Below are positions 24,970-35,998 of a stretch of DNA of 55,752 bases, piece by piece. The stretch covers positions 1 to 55,752 of the forward strand of contig SCRO01000113.1 of NCBI GenBank assembly GCA_004298505.1, written 5' to 3'. This DNA is from Rhodanobacter sp. GTDB lineage: Bacteria > Pseudomonadota > Gammaproteobacteria > Xanthomonadales > Rhodanobacteraceae. The notes under the pieces are model-generated. The model was not told where the DNA came from. It was given only the letters and a program-made list of their open reading frames with translations, and ran no database searches. The translations under genes were made by a program, and so were the position numbers. Numbering within the stretch: position 1 is the stretch's first letter; each line of letters starts with the position of its first letter.

Positions 24970-26757
24970 ATGGAAAGCTACAAAGTTCAGCAACACCTCT
25001 ATGACGTGATCGTGGTCGGCGCCGGCGGCGCGGGCCTGCGCGCCACCTTTGGCTTGGCCGAAAAAGGCCTGAAGGCGGCCTGCATTACCAAGGTCTTCCC
25101 GACCCGCTCGCACACCGTGGCGGCGCAAGGCGGCATTGCCGCCGCGTTGGGCAACATGAGCGAGGACAACTGGCGCTTTCATTTCTACGACACGGTCAAG
25201 GGTGGCGACTGGCTCGGCGACCAGGACGCGATCGAGTACATGTGCAAGCATGCACCGGAAGCGGTGATCGAGCTGGAGCATTACGGCGTACCGTTCTCGC
25301 GTACCGAGGAAGGCAAGATCTACCAGCGCCCGTTCGGCGGCATGACCACGCATTACGGCAAGGGTACCGCCCAGCGCACCTGCGCGGCGGCCGACCGCAC
25401 CGGTCACGCCATGCTGCATACGCTGTATCAACAGGCGCTGGCGCATGACGCCACGTTCTTCGTCGAGTATTTCGCGATCGACCTGATTTTCGACGAGGAG
25501 GGTGTCTGTCGCGGCGTGCTCGCGCTGGACTTGAACGAAGGCACCATGCATTTCTTCCGTGGCCAGGCCGTGGTACTGGCCACGGGTGGCTACGGCCGGA
25601 CCTACTTCAGCGCCACCTCGGCGCACACGTGCACCGGCGATGGCGGCGGCATGGTGCTGCGCGCCGGACTGGCCTTGCAGGACATGGAGTTCGTGCAATT
25701 CCACCCCACCGGCATCTACGGTGCTGGATGCCTGATCACCGAGGGTTCTCGTGGCGAAGGTGGCTACCTCACCAACTCCGAGGGTGAGCGCTTCATGGAG
25801 CGCTACGCGCCGCACGCCAAGGACCTGGCTTCGCGTGACGTGGTCAGCCGCGCCATGACGATCGAAATCCGCGAGGGCCGCGGCATCGGCGAGCACAAAG
25901 ATCATCTACACCTAAACCTGATGCAGCTTGGTCCCGAGGTGCTTCATGAGCGACTGCCGGGCATCTCCGAATCGGCACGCATCTTCGCTGGCGTGGATGT
26001 GACCAGGCAGCCGATTCCGGTGCTGCCGACGGCGCACTACAACATGGGTGGCATCCCCACCAACTACCACGGCGAGGTCGTGCAAAAGCGCGGTGACGAC
26101 GTGGATGCCGTGGTACCAGGCCTGTTCGCGATTGGCGAGGCCGCTTGCGTGTCTGTTCATGGCGGCAACCGGCTGGGCTCCAACTCGCTGCTGGATATCG
26201 TGGTCTTCGGCCGCGCCGCGGCGTTCCGTTGTGCCGAGTTGATCAAACCGGGCGCCCCGCACAAGGATCTGCCGGCCAATGTGCTGGACGAGGCACTGGC
26301 GCGCTTCGACACGATTCGCCATGCGAACGGCAATTCGCCGACGGCACAGATTCGCACCACGATGCAGCGCACGATGCAGAAGGATGCCGCCGTGTTTCGC
26401 ACCGGCGAGACACTGGCCGAAGGCAGGCAGAAGATTTCCGAGGTCTTCGACTCGTTCAAGGACGTCAAGGTCACCGATCGCTCGCTGATCTGGAACTCCG
26501 ATCTGGTCGAAACGCTGGAGTTGTCCAATTTGCTGGCGCAGGCCGTGGCCACGATGCACTCGGCCGAGCAGCGTGAGGAGAGTCGTGGCGCGCACGCGCG
26601 CGAGGATTTCCCCGAGCGCGATGACGTGAAGTGGCTCAAGCACACGCTGGTGTGGGTTGATCCAGAAGGCAAGACCCGCTTCGACTATCGTCCGGTGCAT
26701 ATGAACACGTTGACCGACGAGGTGGCCCCGGTCGCCTTGGCCAAGCGGGTCTACTGA
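24970..26757 (+). CDS. sdhA: Succinate dehydrogenase flavoprotein SdhA
   Basis: Catalytic subunit oxidising succinate to fumarate with covalent FAD. It has 595 residues. The Rossmann motif [11 protein letters not shown] is at 15-25, with the FAD-linking His48 in [11 protein letters not shown]. Active-site regions ([53 protein letters not shown]) are all present. Reads as fully intact. Confidence 0.97.
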   Translation: MESYKVQQHLYDVIVVGAGGAGLRATFGLAEKGLKAACITKVFPTRSHTVAAQGGIAAALGNMSEDNWRFHFYDTVKGGDWLGDQDAIEYMCKHAPEAVIELEHYGVPFSRTEEGKIYQRPFGGMTTHYGKGTAQRTCAAADRTGHAMLHTLYQQALAHDATFFVEYFAIDLIFDEEGVCRGVLALDLNEGTMHFFRGQAVVLATGGYGRTYFSATSAHTCTGDGGGMVLRAGLALQDMEFVQFHPTGIYGAGCLITEGSRGEGGYLTNSEGERFMERYAPHAKDLASRDVVSRAMTIEIREGRGIGEHKDHLHLNLMQLGPEVLHERLPGISESARIFAGVDVTRQPIPVLPTAHYNMGGIPTNYHGEVVQKRGDDVDAVVPGLFAIGEAACVSVHGGNRLGSNSLLDIVVFGRAAAFRCAELIKPGAPHKDLPANVLDEALARFDTIRHANGNSPTAQIRTTMQRTMQKDAAVFRTGETLAEGRQKISEVFDSFKDVKVTDRSLIWNSDLVETLELSNLLAQAVATMHSAEQREESRGAHAREDFPERDDVKWLKHTLVWVDPEGKTRFDYRPVHMNTLTDEVAPVALAKRVY

Positions 26758-26810
26758 GTTGGCGCAGTCGATGTCACGTCCACTTTTCAAGAACATTGAA
26801 GGGCAATGCC

Positions 26811-27593
26811 ATGGGTGAATTCACGCTGCCACGGAACTCCAAGATCCAGCCGGGCAAGCATTACCCCGCCAAGGATGCGAAGAATCCGCGGACGTTTCGC
26901 GTCTATCGCTGGTCGCCGGATGACGGGAAGAATCCGCGCATCGACACGTATGAAGTCGACCTGGCTGCATGCGGCCCGATGGTGCTGGACGCGCTGCTAA
27001 AGATCAAGAACGAGGTCGACCCCACGCTGACACTGCGCCGCTCCTGCCGCGAAGCGATCTGCGGTTCGTGCGCGATGAACATCGATGGCACCAACACGCT
27101 GGCCTGTACCTGCGCGATCGACAGCGTCAAGAGTGGCGACGTGAAGATCTATCCGCTGCCGCACATGCCGGTGGTGAAAGACCTGGTACCCGACCTGACG
27201 CACTTCTACGCCCAGTTTGCCTCAATCAAACCATGGATTCGCACGCAGAGTCCGGCACCGGACAAGGAGCGGCTGCAGTCGCCGGAAGAGCGCAAGAAGC
27301 TCGATGGCCTGTACGAGTGCATCCTGTGTGCGTGCTGCTCGACCAGCTGCCCGAGTTACTGGTGGAACGGCGACAAGTACCTGGGCCCGGCGATCCTGCT
27401 GCAGGCCTATCGCTGGCTTGTGGACAGTCGCGACGAAGCCACCGGCGAACGGCTGGACGATCTGGAAGATCCGTTCAAGTTGTACCGCTGCCACACCATC
27501 ATGAACTGCACGCGCACCTGCCCGAAGGGGTTGAATCCGGCCAAGGCGATTGCCGAGATCAAGAAACTGATGGTGGAGCGGCGCTCGGCATGA
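26811..27593 (+). CDS. sdhB: Succinate dehydrogenase iron-sulfur subunit SdhB
   Basis: Carries the 2Fe-2S, 4Fe-4S and 3Fe-4S clusters that pass electrons from FAD to quinone. Cluster ligands appear as [15 protein letters not shown] with CTCAID (2Fe-2S), [16 protein letters not shown] (4Fe-4S), and [17 protein letters not shown] (3Fe-4S/4Fe-4S). It is 260 residues long from ATG 26811; a TTG 15 nt earlier is unlikely. Confidence 0.97.
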   Translation: MGEFTLPRNSKIQPGKHYPAKDAKNPRTFRVYRWSPDDGKNPRIDTYEVDLAACGPMVLDALLKIKNEVDPTLTLRRSCREAICGSCAMNIDGTNTLACTCAIDSVKSGDVKIYPLPHMPVVKDLVPDLTHFYAQFASIKPWIRTQSPAPDKERLQSPEERKKLDGLYECILCACCSTSCPSYWWNGDKYLGPAILLQAYRWLVDSRDEATGERLDDLEDPFKLYRCHTIMNCTRTCPKGLNPAKAIAEIKKLMVERRSA

Positions 27594-27633
27594 GGCAGCT
27601 GTCGCCGCGTAGCGGCGATACCGCATATCCCGT

Positions 27634-27754
27634 CCCCCTCGGTGAGGGGCAGGGTGAGGGGCGGGTGCTCGCCGTGAAGCTGATCGGAGGGAGCTTTTGG
27701 TGATGATTTGTGGCAAGAGTGGCCCCTCACTTCAATCCTATCCCCACAGGGGAG
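27634..27754. repeat. Inverted GTGAGGGGC intergenic repeat
   Basis: GTGAGGGGC at 27654-27662 is inverted at 27722-27730. Each side also holds a small hairpin (CCCCTCGGTGAGGGG on the left and TCCCCACAGGGGA on the right). It separates sdhB from sdhE and resembles dispersed Xanthomonadales intergenic repeats. Confidence 0.5.
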
Positions 27755-27787
27755 AGAAGGCCGACGCGGCGCTTCGCGCCAGCCGTC

Positions 27788-28027
27788 ATGGATAAAGGCC
27801 GCCTGCGCTGGCGTACCCGCCGCGGGACCCGCGAGCTTGATGCGTTGCTCGGTGGATGGCTGGATGAATGTTTTGCCACTGCCGACGAAGCGCAACAGGA
27901 GGCGTTCGACGAGCTGCTCGATGTGCAGGATCCCGAGCTGTGGGACTGGGTGATGGGCCATGCCCATCCCGGGCGAGCGGATTGGCAGGCGATCATCGAT
28001 GACATCCGCGCCCGCCATCGGCTTTGA
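27788..28027 (+). CDS. sdhE: SdhA flavinylation factor SdhE (CptB)
   Basis: A 79-residue helical protein that promotes covalent FAD attachment to SdhA. The RRGTRELD motif at residues 11-18 is the family hallmark (RxGxxELD) and the DPELWDWVMG helix is also typical. It starts at ATG 27788 and overlaps ygfX by 29 nt. Confidence 0.92.
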   Translation: MDKGRLRWRTRRGTRELDALLGGWLDECFATADEAQQEAFDELLDVQDPELWDWVMGHAHPGRADWQAIIDDIRARHRL

Positions 28028-28436
28028 CTACATGCCGTCGCGCTGGTTGCAGCGCGCCATGCTTCTGGTTGCGGGATTGGCTGTGCTGGCCGTCATCTCT
28101 TGCGCTCTGCCACTCTGGATCAGGCTGGCCCTGACCATCGCGGTCTTGCTGGCGACATGGCGGACACACCGCCAATGGGTCGCGTCGGCGGTCATGGCGG
28201 CGGGTTGGGGCATGGAGTTGGACTGGACCTTGCATATGGCCGACCACGAGGATGTACCGGCCGAGCTGCTTTCGTTCCGCGTGCTCGGCCCGTTCGTGCT
28301 GCTGCGCCTGCGCACGGTGGGTCGTGGCGTGCACGCGCTCTTGCTGGCACCGGACAACAGCGATGCCGACATCCGCCGCCGCCTGCGCATGCGCCTGGCC
28401 ACGGTAACGCCGGGCGAAGCATTGCCGCGCCTGTGA
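27999..28436 (+). CDS. YgfX-like inner membrane protein (CptA)
   Basis: A 145-residue protein with two close N-terminal membrane helices (MLLVAGLAVLAVISCALPLW, then a second) and a soluble C-terminal domain. The plan and the position right after sdhE match YgfX/CptA, described in E. coli as a membrane toxin affecting MreB and FtsZ. The start at 27999 (MTSAPAIGFDY, then PSRWL) keeps the N-terminus seen in related proteins; 28032 is an alternative. Sequence identity to YgfX is low, so the call rests on topology and context. Confidence 0.65.
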   Translation: MTSAPAIGFDYMPSRWLQRAMLLVAGLAVLAVISCALPLWIRLALTIAVLLATWRTHRQWVASAVMAAGWGMELDWTLHMADHEDVPAELLSFRVLGPFVLLRLRTVGRGVHALLLAPDNSDADIRRRLRMRLATVTPGEALPRL

Positions 28437-28533
28437 GCGGCCGGCAACTTCGCGGCGGCGGCGTGGTCTCACCGAATACCTGATAATGGATGACCGGGCG
28501 GCCCGCCCAGCGACCATCCCAAGCGAACTGCCC

Positions 28534-29775
28534 ATGTTCCGACCGCTCGAACTTTTCATTGGCTTGCGTTACACCCGCGCCAAGCGCCGCAATCAGTTCA
28601 TCTCGTTCATTTCCACCGTCTCAATCGTCTGCATCGCGATCAGCGTGATCGCGTTGATCACCGTGATGTCGGTGATGAATGGCTTCGACTACCAGATGCG
28701 CTCGCGCATTCTCGGTGCCGTATCGCAGGCAACGATCACCAGCGTCGATGGCGCCATCCAGGACGTGCCCAAGGCGCTCAGGATCGCGCAGGCGAACCCA
28801 CACGTGCTCGGCGCGGCACCTTATGTCGAGTCCGAGGCCATGTTGCTGGCCCAGCGATCCGCCGGCGCCAGGGTGCGCGGCATCGATCCGGCGCAAGAGT
28901 CGAAAGTCGTCGATATCGGCCAGCACATGGTTGAAGGCAAGCTCGACGAGCTGACCCCGGGCAGCTGGAACATCATTCTCGGCCGTGACCTGGCGATGCA
29001 GCTCGGCGTCGGCGTCGGCGACCGGGTGACCATGGTCGTGCAGGAAATGCGCGCCACGCCGATGGGTGGCATCCCGCGCATGCGCAGTTTCCATGTCGTG
29101 GGCACGTTCCAACTGGGCATGGAGCAGTTCGATTCCGGCCTGGCCCTGGTCAACATGCACGATGCCGAGAAGGTCAATGACCTGAGCGGTCCCACCGGCA
29201 TCCGGCTGCGCCTGGACGATCTGTTCAGTGCGCGCCCGGTGGCGCGCGAGCTGGCCGACAAGCTCGGCCAGTATTACGGCGTGCGCACCTGGATGGATGA
29301 GAACGCCAACCTGTTCCACGCGCTGTCGATGGAGAAGCTGGTGATGTTCATCATCCTGTCGCTGATCGTGCTGGTGGCGGTGATCAACCTGATCTCGATG
29401 CTGATGATGCTGGTCACCGACAAGCAGGCCGATATCGCGATCCTGCGCACGCTGGGCGCCACGCCACGCAGCATCATGGGTACGTTCATGGTGCAGGGCT
29501 TGCTGGTGGGTTTCGTCGGCATCGGATTCGGCGTGGGTCTCGGCGCGCTGCTGTCATGGAAACTGCCCGGCATCATCAAGTGGATCGAACACACCTTCCA
29601 CGTCACCTTCCTGTCGCCGGATATCTACTACATCAGCGAGGTACCCAGCCGGCTGGACTGGCACGACGTGGGCTGGGTCGCGCTGCTGACCTTTGTGTTT
29701 GCGCTGCTGGCTACCGTTTACCCGGCGTGGCGCGCGTCGCGCACGCAGCCGGCCCAGGCGCTTCGCTATGAATGA
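28534..29775 (+). CDS. lolC: Lipoprotein-releasing ABC permease LolC/LolE
   Basis: Inner-membrane permease that extracts outer-membrane-bound lipoproteins and hands them to LolA. It has 413 residues. The LolC/E N-terminus [20 protein letters not shown] is followed by a helix, a large periplasmic domain (residues about 45-270) and three C-terminal helices. The coupling region [13 protein letters not shown] is clear. A single LolC/E-type gene with LolD here suggests either a LolF-like homodimer or a second permease elsewhere. Confidence 0.92.
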   Translation: MFRPLELFIGLRYTRAKRRNQFISFISTVSIVCIAISVIALITVMSVMNGFDYQMRSRILGAVSQATITSVDGAIQDVPKALRIAQANPHVLGAAPYVESEAMLLAQRSAGARVRGIDPAQESKVVDIGQHMVEGKLDELTPGSWNIILGRDLAMQLGVGVGDRVTMVVQEMRATPMGGIPRMRSFHVVGTFQLGMEQFDSGLALVNMHDAEKVNDLSGPTGIRLRLDDLFSARPVARELADKLGQYYGVRTWMDENANLFHALSMEKLVMFIILSLIVLVAVINLISMLMMLVTDKQADIAILRTLGATPRSIMGTFMVQGLLVGFVGIGFGVGLGALLSWKLPGIIKWIEHTFHVTFLSPDIYYISEVPSRLDWHDVGWVALLTFVFALLATVYPAWRASRTQPAQALRYE

Positions 29776-30481
29776 GCAGAACGCGATGGCGTCGAACGAA
29801 AACGTGCTGCGCGCCAGCCATGTGGCAAAGACCTATGCCGAAGGCGGTCTGCGTACGGAGGTGCTGAGTGATGTCAGCTTCAGCCTGAAGCGCGGCGAGA
29901 CGATGGCGATCGTCGGCGCCTCGGGTTCGGGCAAGAGCACCTTGCTGCACATCATTGGTGGATTGGACACGCTCAGCTCGGGCGAGGTGGAGGTCGATGG
30001 CCGCGTGCTTTCGACCCTGTCCGATGCCGAGCGCGGTCGCGTGCGCAATCGCTCGCTGGGTTTCATCTACCAGTTCCACCATCTGTTGCCCGAGTTCACC
30101 GCGCTGGAAAACGTGTGCATGCCGCTGCTGATCCGCGGCACAGCGATCGAGCAGGCGCAGAAGCAGGCCACAGCATTGCTGGAGCGGGTCGGGCTGGGCG
30201 AACGCACCCATCACAAACCGTCCGAACTGTCCGGTGGTGAACGCCAGCGCTGCGCGGTGGCGCGCGCGCTGGTGACCCGGCCGGCCTGCGTGCTCGGCGA
30301 CGAGCCCACCGGCAACCTCGACGAGGCGAACGCTGCCCAGGTCTATGCCTTGATGCTGGAACTCAACCGCGAGATCGGCACCAGCTTCATCCTGGTCACC
30401 CACGATCCGCGCCTGGCGGCGAAGATGGATCGCACCCTCGTGTTGCACAACGGTGTGCTGCAGGAAACGTCGCCCACCTGA
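29768..30481 (+). CDS. lolD: Lipoprotein-releasing ATPase LolD
   Basis: ABC ATPase that powers the LolC/E permease. It has 237 residues. Walker A is GASGSGKST, the LolD-typical [18 protein letters not shown] is present, the signature is LSGGERQR and Walker B is [11 protein letters not shown]. The ATG at 29768 overlaps the lolC stop by 8 nt. Confidence 0.95.
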   Translation: MNEQNAMASNENVLRASHVAKTYAEGGLRTEVLSDVSFSLKRGETMAIVGASGSGKSTLLHIIGGLDTLSSGEVEVDGRVLSTLSDAERGRVRNRSLGFIYQFHHLLPEFTALENVCMPLLIRGTAIEQAQKQATALLERVGLGERTHHKPSELSGGERQRCAVARALVTRPACVLGDEPTGNLDEANAAQVYALMLELNREIGTSFILVTHDPRLAAKMDRTLVLHNGVLQETSPT

Positions 30482-30606
30482 ATCCGTTCGTTCCCGAGGT
30501 CGCCTCGAAAGGATGCTGATCCGAATGGTGCTTGTTCAAGCGCCAAAGTTGTCGTGGGGTGTGTGCCAGGTGGCTGAAGGAAAATTCAGGTGCGCGCCAA
30601 CATCCA

Positions 30607-32544
30607 TCAACGTTGCGACTGCGCCAGCTTACGCCACAGCGTCGTGCGACCGATACCAAGCTTTCGGCATGCGGCCAGCCGATTGCCGTTGCATTCGTCA
30701 AGAACGCGCTGGATCACGTCCATCTCCGAGTCCGCGCGCTGATCCGCCAGACGCACCGCTGCGGGAGCGCCGCTGGCGCAGCCGGCGGTCTCCGGCACCA
30801 GCTCGTCGAGGTGCGCGCAGGTGAGTTCGGCGTTGTCTTGCGTGCAAAAGCTGGCAATGCGTTCGATCAGGTTTTCAAGCTCGCGAACATTGCCGGGCCA
30901 TTCGTAGGTGGTGGCTCGGCGCAGCAGTTCGCCCACGACGGGTTCGGCATGTCGCGTTGAGATCCGCTGTCGGGTGGCAATCTTTTCAAGAAGATATCCA
31001 GCCAGTGCGGGAAGATCCTCACGCCGCTCGCGCAGGCACGGCAACTCGAGGCGCAGGATATTCAGGCGGTAGTACAAGTCACGGCGAAACTCGCCGTCGG
31101 CAATGCGCTCGGGCAAGCTGCGATGGGTCGCAGCGATGACGCGCACATCGATCGGCGTGGGTTCGGTCGCGCCAATGCGGAGAATCTCCCTTTCCTGCAG
31201 CACGCGCAGCAGGCGCGTCTGCAGCGAGACCGGCATCTCGCCGACCTCGTCAAGAAAAATGGACCCCGTATGCGCGGCCTCGAACAACCCGACCTTGCCG
31301 CCCTTGCGCGCGCCGGTGAAAGCCCCGTCTTCATACCCGAAAAGTTCGCTCTCAAGAAGAGACTCGGAGAAAGCCGCGCAGTTGACCACGATGAAGGGTT
31401 GCGCAACGCGGCGACTGTGCGAGTGAATGCCCTGGGCGAAAAGCTCCTTGCCGGTGCCGCTCTCCCCCACGATCAGTACCGTGGCGTCACTGCGCGCGAA
31501 CTGCGCAGCCCGTGTCTTCGCGCGCTGGATGGTTGCGCTGCTGCCGATGATGTCGCGCAGCCGGTAGCGCGCCTTCGTGGCTGGACTCTTCCGGCGCGTG
31601 CGCAGGTGGCGATCGACCCGCTGGATCGCCACCGAATCCTGACAGGTCAACACGGCGCCGGTCTGTACGCCGTGCTCGATGATGGGAATGCGGCTGGTGA
31701 CCAGCATGTGTTGCCTGAATGGCTGGACCTCGTCGAGATCCTCCTGTGCGCTGCGCAAGGTTCGCTCGAGGGAAAGCGCGGGTGCCATGTCGCCCAACCG
31801 CTGTCCCAGCAACTGACTTCTTGGCGCACCGAGTAGCCGTTCCATCGCGGGGTTCAAAGCTTCAATGCGCTCGTGCATGTCAACCGCGACGACGCCATCG
31901 CGCAACTGTCCGATGATGGTGTTTAAACGTTCGCGTTTGGTGGCTTCAATCCGCGATGCACGGGCGATTTCCACGGCATCGTCGAGGGCGTCCCTCACGG
32001 CCTCCTGTGAGTAGAGGAACACGCCGGTCATGCCGGCCTCCTCGGCCAGGTCGGCAACGAGCCCGGGCGCGACGACGACCTGGATGCCGCTGGCGCGCAA
32101 TTCGCCGACACAATCCCTGGCTTCCTGTTCGCTGCGATAGCTGCGCTGCTCGATGTCGAGATTGAAGAGGTCGTTGAACTGCTGCACCTCTGCGGAAATC
32201 GCCCCGTGAGTCACCAATGCAATGCGCCTGGACATGGCGCGCGCGCGGCCGAGCGCACGCATCACGTCGAACCCGCCGACCTTGACCAGGACCACGGGCA
32301 AGTCCATGTGCTGGCGCAAATACGCGCCATTCGAACCGGCGGCGACCAACACATCGATGCGTTTTATCCGACGCTGTGCCTGAATTTCGGCGACGGCTTC
32401 CTCGAACCCAAGATCGAGCACCTCCACCTGCGCGGTGTGCTGGTAGCCGGGGGCTAGTTCGCGCAACAGGTGCTGGAGTCGGTGAAAGCCGACGCCCACG
32501 ATGCGCGGAGGATGGTCAGTACTGGAATACGACACAGTTTGCAT
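30607..32544 (-). CDS. prpR: Sigma-54 activator PrpR of propionate catabolism
   Basis: Activates the divergent prp operon, with 2-methylcitrate as the known effector in Salmonella. It has 645 residues. The N-terminal PrpR_N sensor (about 1-190, [21 protein letters not shown]) is followed by a PAS-like domain ([24 protein letters not shown]). The AAA+ domain has Walker A GESGTGKE and the sigma-54 contact loop GAFTGA, and there is a C-terminal Fis-type HTH ([20 protein letters not shown]). I chose ATG 32544 over a GTG at 32565. Confidence 0.94.
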   Translation of the reverse strand: MQTVSYSSTDHPPRIVGVGFHRLQHLLRELAPGYQHTAQVEVLDLGFEEAVAEIQAQRRIKRIDVLVAAGSNGAYLRQHMDLPVVLVKVGGFDVMRALGRARAMSRRIALVTHGAISAEVQQFNDLFNLDIEQRSYRSEQEARDCVGELRASGIQVVVAPGLVADLAEEAGMTGVFLYSQEAVRDALDDAVEIARASRIEATKRERLNTIIGQLRDGVVAVDMHERIEALNPAMERLLGAPRSQLLGQRLGDMAPALSLERTLRSAQEDLDEVQPFRQHMLVTSRIPIIEHGVQTGAVLTCQDSVAIQRVDRHLRTRRKSPATKARYRLRDIIGSSATIQRAKTRAAQFARSDATVLIVGESGTGKELFAQGIHSHSRRVAQPFIVVNCAAFSESLLESELFGYEDGAFTGARKGGKVGLFEAAHTGSIFLDEVGEMPVSLQTRLLRVLQEREILRIGATEPTPIDVRVIAATHRSLPERIADGEFRRDLYYRLNILRLELPCLRERREDLPALAGYLLEKIATRQRISTRHAEPVVGELLRRATTYEWPGNVRELENLIERIASFCTQDNAELTCAHLDELVPETAGCASGAPAAVRLADQRADSEMDVIQRVLDECNGNRLAACRKLGIGRTTLWRKLAQSQR

Positions 32545-32577
32545 GTTTGGTGGGCCTCGTTCCACGTTTCATGAATT

Positions 32578-32649
32578 AGAACAGTAATGTTCTTATTATG
32601 GAACGTCTGGTTTTTCAAATGTGCCCTGGTCACACACATACATGTATGT
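32578..32649. promoter_or_regulatory. Candidate PrpR upstream activating sites
   Basis: Two palindromes lie between prpR and prpB: AGAACA-N4-TGTTCT at 32578-32593 and the perfect 14-bp ACATACATGTATGT at 32636-32649. They sit about 45-115 bp upstream of the -24 element, the usual distance for sigma-54 enhancer sites. Either could be the PrpR site. Confidence 0.45.
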
Positions 32650-32691
32650 AAACCAATATCTTGGACGATTCCTGGATAGCGCGCGTGCCAA

Positions 32692-32707
32692 TGGCATATC
32701 CGTTGCA
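32692..32707 (+). promoter_or_regulatory. Sigma-54 promoter of prpBCDE
   Basis: TGGCATATCCGTTGCA has GG at 32693-32694 and GC at 32705-32706, exactly 12 bp apart, and matches the -24/-12 consensus closely. Transcription would begin near 32718, 24 nt before the prpB ATG. A divergent sigma-54 activator gene supports it. Confidence 0.85.
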
Positions 32708-32741
32708 TAGGCTGCGCTAATTAGTCCACGGGCAACATGCC

Positions 32742-33620
32742 ATGAAATCTCCCGGCGCCATCTTTCGTGCCGCTCTGCAGGCGGAGTCGCCCTTGCAGAT
32801 CGTCGGCGCCATCAATGCCAACCACGCCCTGCTCGCTCAGCGAGCAGGGTATCGCGCCATCTACCTCTCGGGCGGTGGCGTGGCAGCAGGCTCGCTTGGC
32901 ATGCCCGACCTGGGCCTCAACACGCTCGATGACGTGCTTACCGACGTCCGCCGGATCACCGATGTGTGCGCGTTGCCGCTGATGGTGGATATCGACACCG
33001 GTTTTGGGCCGGGCGCCTTCAATATCGCGCGTACCGTCAAGAGCCTCATCAAATTCGGTGCCGCGGCCTGCCACATTGAAGATCAGGTCGGCGCCAAGCG
33101 CTGCGGCCATCGCCCGGGCAAGGAGATCGTCTCGGCGGTTGAGATGGCCGATCGCGTGAAGGCGGCGGTCGATGCCAAAACCGATCCGGACTTCTTCCTG
33201 ATCGCTCGCACGGATGCCATCGCGGTGGAGGGCGTCGATGCCGCCATCGAGCGTGCGCTGCTGTGCGTGCAAGCCGGTGCCGATGGCATTTTTGCCGAGG
33301 CCGCCAACGATTTGCCAACCTACCAGCGCTTTGTCGATGCGGTGAAGGTGCCGGTGCTGGCCAACATTACGGAATTCGGCAAGACGCCCTTGTTCACCGT
33401 AGATGAGCTGCGCTCGGCCGACGTGTCGATGGTGCTCTACCCGCTAAGCGCCTTTCGTGCCATGAACAAGGCCGCCGAGGCGGTTTACCGGGCGATTCGC
33501 CAGGAAGGTACGCAAGCGAACGTGCTTGACACGATGCAGACGCGCGAAGAGCTGTACGACCGTATCGGCTATCACGCTTACGAGCAACATCTGGACGCGT
33601 TGTTCGCGGCCAGGAAGTGA
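32742..33620 (+). CDS. prpB: 2-Methylisocitrate lyase PrpB
   Basis: Cleaves 2-methylisocitrate to pyruvate and succinate, the last step of the methylcitrate cycle. It has 292 residues, with the catalytic loop KRCGHR at 119-124 (Cys121) and the metal site VDIDTGFG. First gene of the operon and intact. Confidence 0.95.
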   Translation: MKSPGAIFRAALQAESPLQIVGAINANHALLAQRAGYRAIYLSGGGVAAGSLGMPDLGLNTLDDVLTDVRRITDVCALPLMVDIDTGFGPGAFNIARTVKSLIKFGAAACHIEDQVGAKRCGHRPGKEIVSAVEMADRVKAAVDAKTDPDFFLIARTDAIAVEGVDAAIERALLCVQAGADGIFAEAANDLPTYQRFVDAVKVPVLANITEFGKTPLFTVDELRSADVSMVLYPLSAFRAMNKAAEAVYRAIRQEGTQANVLDTMQTREELYDRIGYHAYEQHLDALFAARK

Positions 33621-33640
33621 TTCCCACTAGGAGACTCGCC

Positions 33641-34798
33641 ATGACCGACCCCACCCAGGCCGCAGGTTTCAAACCCAAGAAATCCGTCGCGCTGTCCGGC
33701 ACCTCCGCCGGCAATACCGCCCTGTGCACCGTCGGGCGCACCGGCAACGACCTGCACTACCGCGGCTACGACATCCTGGATATCGCCGAGGCCTGCGAAT
33801 TCGAGGAAATCGCCTATTTGCTGGTGCACGGCAAGCTGCCCAACGCGGCCGAGCTGGCCAGCTACAAGGCAAAGCTCAAGTCGTTGCGCGGCGTGCCCGT
33901 GGCGGTGACGACAGCGTTGGAGCAGCTCCCCGCGGCCACCCATCCGATGGACGTGATGCGCACCGGCGTGTCGTTGCTTGGCTGCGCGATGCCCGAGAAG
34001 GACGATCACAATGTTCCCGGTGCCCGTGACATCGCCGACAAGCTGATGGCCTGTCTGGGCTCCATGCTGTTGTACTGGTACCACTACAGTCACAACGGCG
34101 AGCGCATCGAAGTGCAGACCGACGACGACTCGATCGGCGGCCACTTTCTGCACTTGTTGCACGGTCGAAAACCCAGCGATACGTGGATCAAGGCCATGCA
34201 CACCTCCCTAGTGCTGTACGCGGAGCATGAATTCAATGCCTCCACCTTTGCCGCACGCGTGATTGCCGGTACCGGCGCGGACATGTACTCGGCCATCACC
34301 GGTGCGATCGGCGCACTGCGGGGGCCCAGGCACGGCGGCGCCAACGAGGCTGCGTTCGAAGTGCAGCAGCGCTACGACACGCCGGATGAAGCCGAAGCCG
34401 ACATTCGCCGGCGCGTCGAAAACAAGGAAGTGGTGATCGGGTTCGGCCACCCGGTTTACACGGTGAGCGATCCGCGCAACAACGTCATCAAGGAAGTCGC
34501 GCGCCAATTGAGTGCCGAGCAGCAGAGCATGAAAATGTTCAACGTCGCCGAGCGGCTGGAAAGCGTCATGTGGGACGCCAAGAAGATGTTCCCCAACCTC
34601 GACTGGTTTTCGGCGGTGAGCTACCACATGCTGGGGGTACCCACGGCCATGTTCACGCCGCTGTTCGTGATTGCACGCACTTCCGGATGGGCAGCCCACG
34701 TCATCGAACAACGCATCGACGGCAAGATCATCCGGCCGAGCGCCAACTATATGGGCCCGGAAGACTTGCCGTTCGTCCCGCTTCAGAAGCGCCCGTAA
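33641..34798 (+). CDS. prpC: 2-Methylcitrate synthase PrpC
   Basis: Condenses propionyl-CoA with oxaloacetate. It has 385 residues. The citrate-synthase-fold active site residues appear in [23 protein letters not shown] and [14 protein letters not shown]. The N-terminal [27 protein letters not shown] is typical of PrpC. It starts at ATG 33641, 20 nt after prpB. Confidence 0.95.
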   Translation: MTDPTQAAGFKPKKSVALSGTSAGNTALCTVGRTGNDLHYRGYDILDIAEACEFEEIAYLLVHGKLPNAAELASYKAKLKSLRGVPVAVTTALEQLPAATHPMDVMRTGVSLLGCAMPEKDDHNVPGARDIADKLMACLGSMLLYWYHYSHNGERIEVQTDDDSIGGHFLHLLHGRKPSDTWIKAMHTSLVLYAEHEFNASTFAARVIAGTGADMYSAITGAIGALRGPRHGGANEAAFEVQQRYDTPDEAEADIRRRVENKEVVIGFGHPVYTVSDPRNNVIKEVARQLSAEQQSMKMFNVAERLESVMWDAKKMFPNLDWFSAVSYHMLGVPTAMFTPLFVIARTSGWAAHVIEQRIDGKIIRPSANYMGPEDLPFVPLQKRP

Positions 34799-34874
34799 GC
34801 ACTTGCCGAAAGCGCCAACGCGCCGGCGAAGTCGCCTCATCTCTCCAACAGAATGCAGCTCCAGGGAAACAAGC

Positions 34875-35941
34875 ATGTCTTCACCTATTTCCAATACCCG
34901 CCCGGCTCCCGATCAGGTGCTTGCCGACATCGCCGACTATGTGCTCAATCAAAGCCGTTTTGATGACCTGGCCTTCGAGACCGCCAGGCATTGCCTGATC
35001 GATACGTTGGGCTGCGGCCTGGAGGCGCTGGAGTACCCGGCCTGCACCAAACTGCTCGGGCCGGTTGTCGCGGGCACGGTGGTTCCCCATGGTGCCAAGG
35101 TGCCTGGTACGCCGTACCAGCTCGACCCGGTGCAGGCGGCAGCCGCAAGAGCTGGGCCGCCGGCGACGCCACCAGCCGCGGCGTGCGTCTGGCGCTGATT
35201 GCACGTACCGGCGAGATGGGTTATCCCTCGGTCCTCACCGCCAAGACCTGGGGTTTTTACGACGTGTCGTTCAAGGGCCAGCCGTTCAAGTTCCAGCGGC
35301 CGTACGGCTCCTACGTGATGGAGAACGTGTTGTTCAAGATCAGCTTCCCGGCTGAATTTCATGCGCAGACCGCCGTGGAGGCGGCGATGACCCTCCACGG
35401 CCAGCTCAAGAGCATGGGCAAGACGGCCGAGGATATCGCTTCCATCAAGATCCGCACGCATGAAGCCTGCATTCGCATCATCGACAAGGAGGGCCCGCTG
35501 AGCAACCCGGCCGACCGCGATCACTGCATCCAGTACATGGTGGCAGTGCCGCTGTTGTTTGGACGTCTGAGCGCGGGTGATTACGAAGATGCGGTGGCGG
35601 TGGACCCGCGCATCGATGTCTTGCGCGACACCATCAGCTGTGTGGAGGATCCTGCGTTCACCACCGACTACCACGATCCCGACAAGCGCTCCATCGCCAA
35701 CGCGCTCACCGTCACCTTCAAGGATGGCAGCTCGCTGCCCGAGGTGGTGGTGGAATACCCGATCGGTCATCGGCGCCATCGCAGCGACGGCATCCCCCTG
35801 CTCGAAGCCAAGTTTCGCACCAACCTGGCACGCCGCTTTGCCGCCAAACAGCAGGAACGCATCTTGCAGGTCTCTCTTGACAGCTCCCGCCTGGCCGCCA
35901 TGCCGGTGCATGAGTACGTGGATCTTTATGCGGCCACTTGA
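34875..35941 (+). pseudogene. prpD: 2-Methylcitrate dehydratase PrpD with internal deletion
   Basis: The first 88 codons match the PrpD N-terminus ([31 protein letters not shown]) up to YQLDPVQAA at about 35138. The sequence then jumps, in another frame, to [19 protein letters not shown] and continues correctly to TGA 35941. About 130 residues of the middle are missing relative to the family's roughly 480, including the conserved region between residues about 89 and 215. The junction GGCGGCAGCCGC contains GGCA, which could belong to both ends. Not functional as it stands. Confidence 0.88.
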
Positions 35942-35998
35942 GCGTTATGCTTGCCTGGCGCACCATTGTTCAATCAGCACCACGTATGGGGAAAAGCC

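Noticed and set aside
24514..25905. A 463-codon minus-strand frame over sdhD and sdhA
   Set aside because: It is antisense to the strongly conserved SdhA and has no motif of its own.
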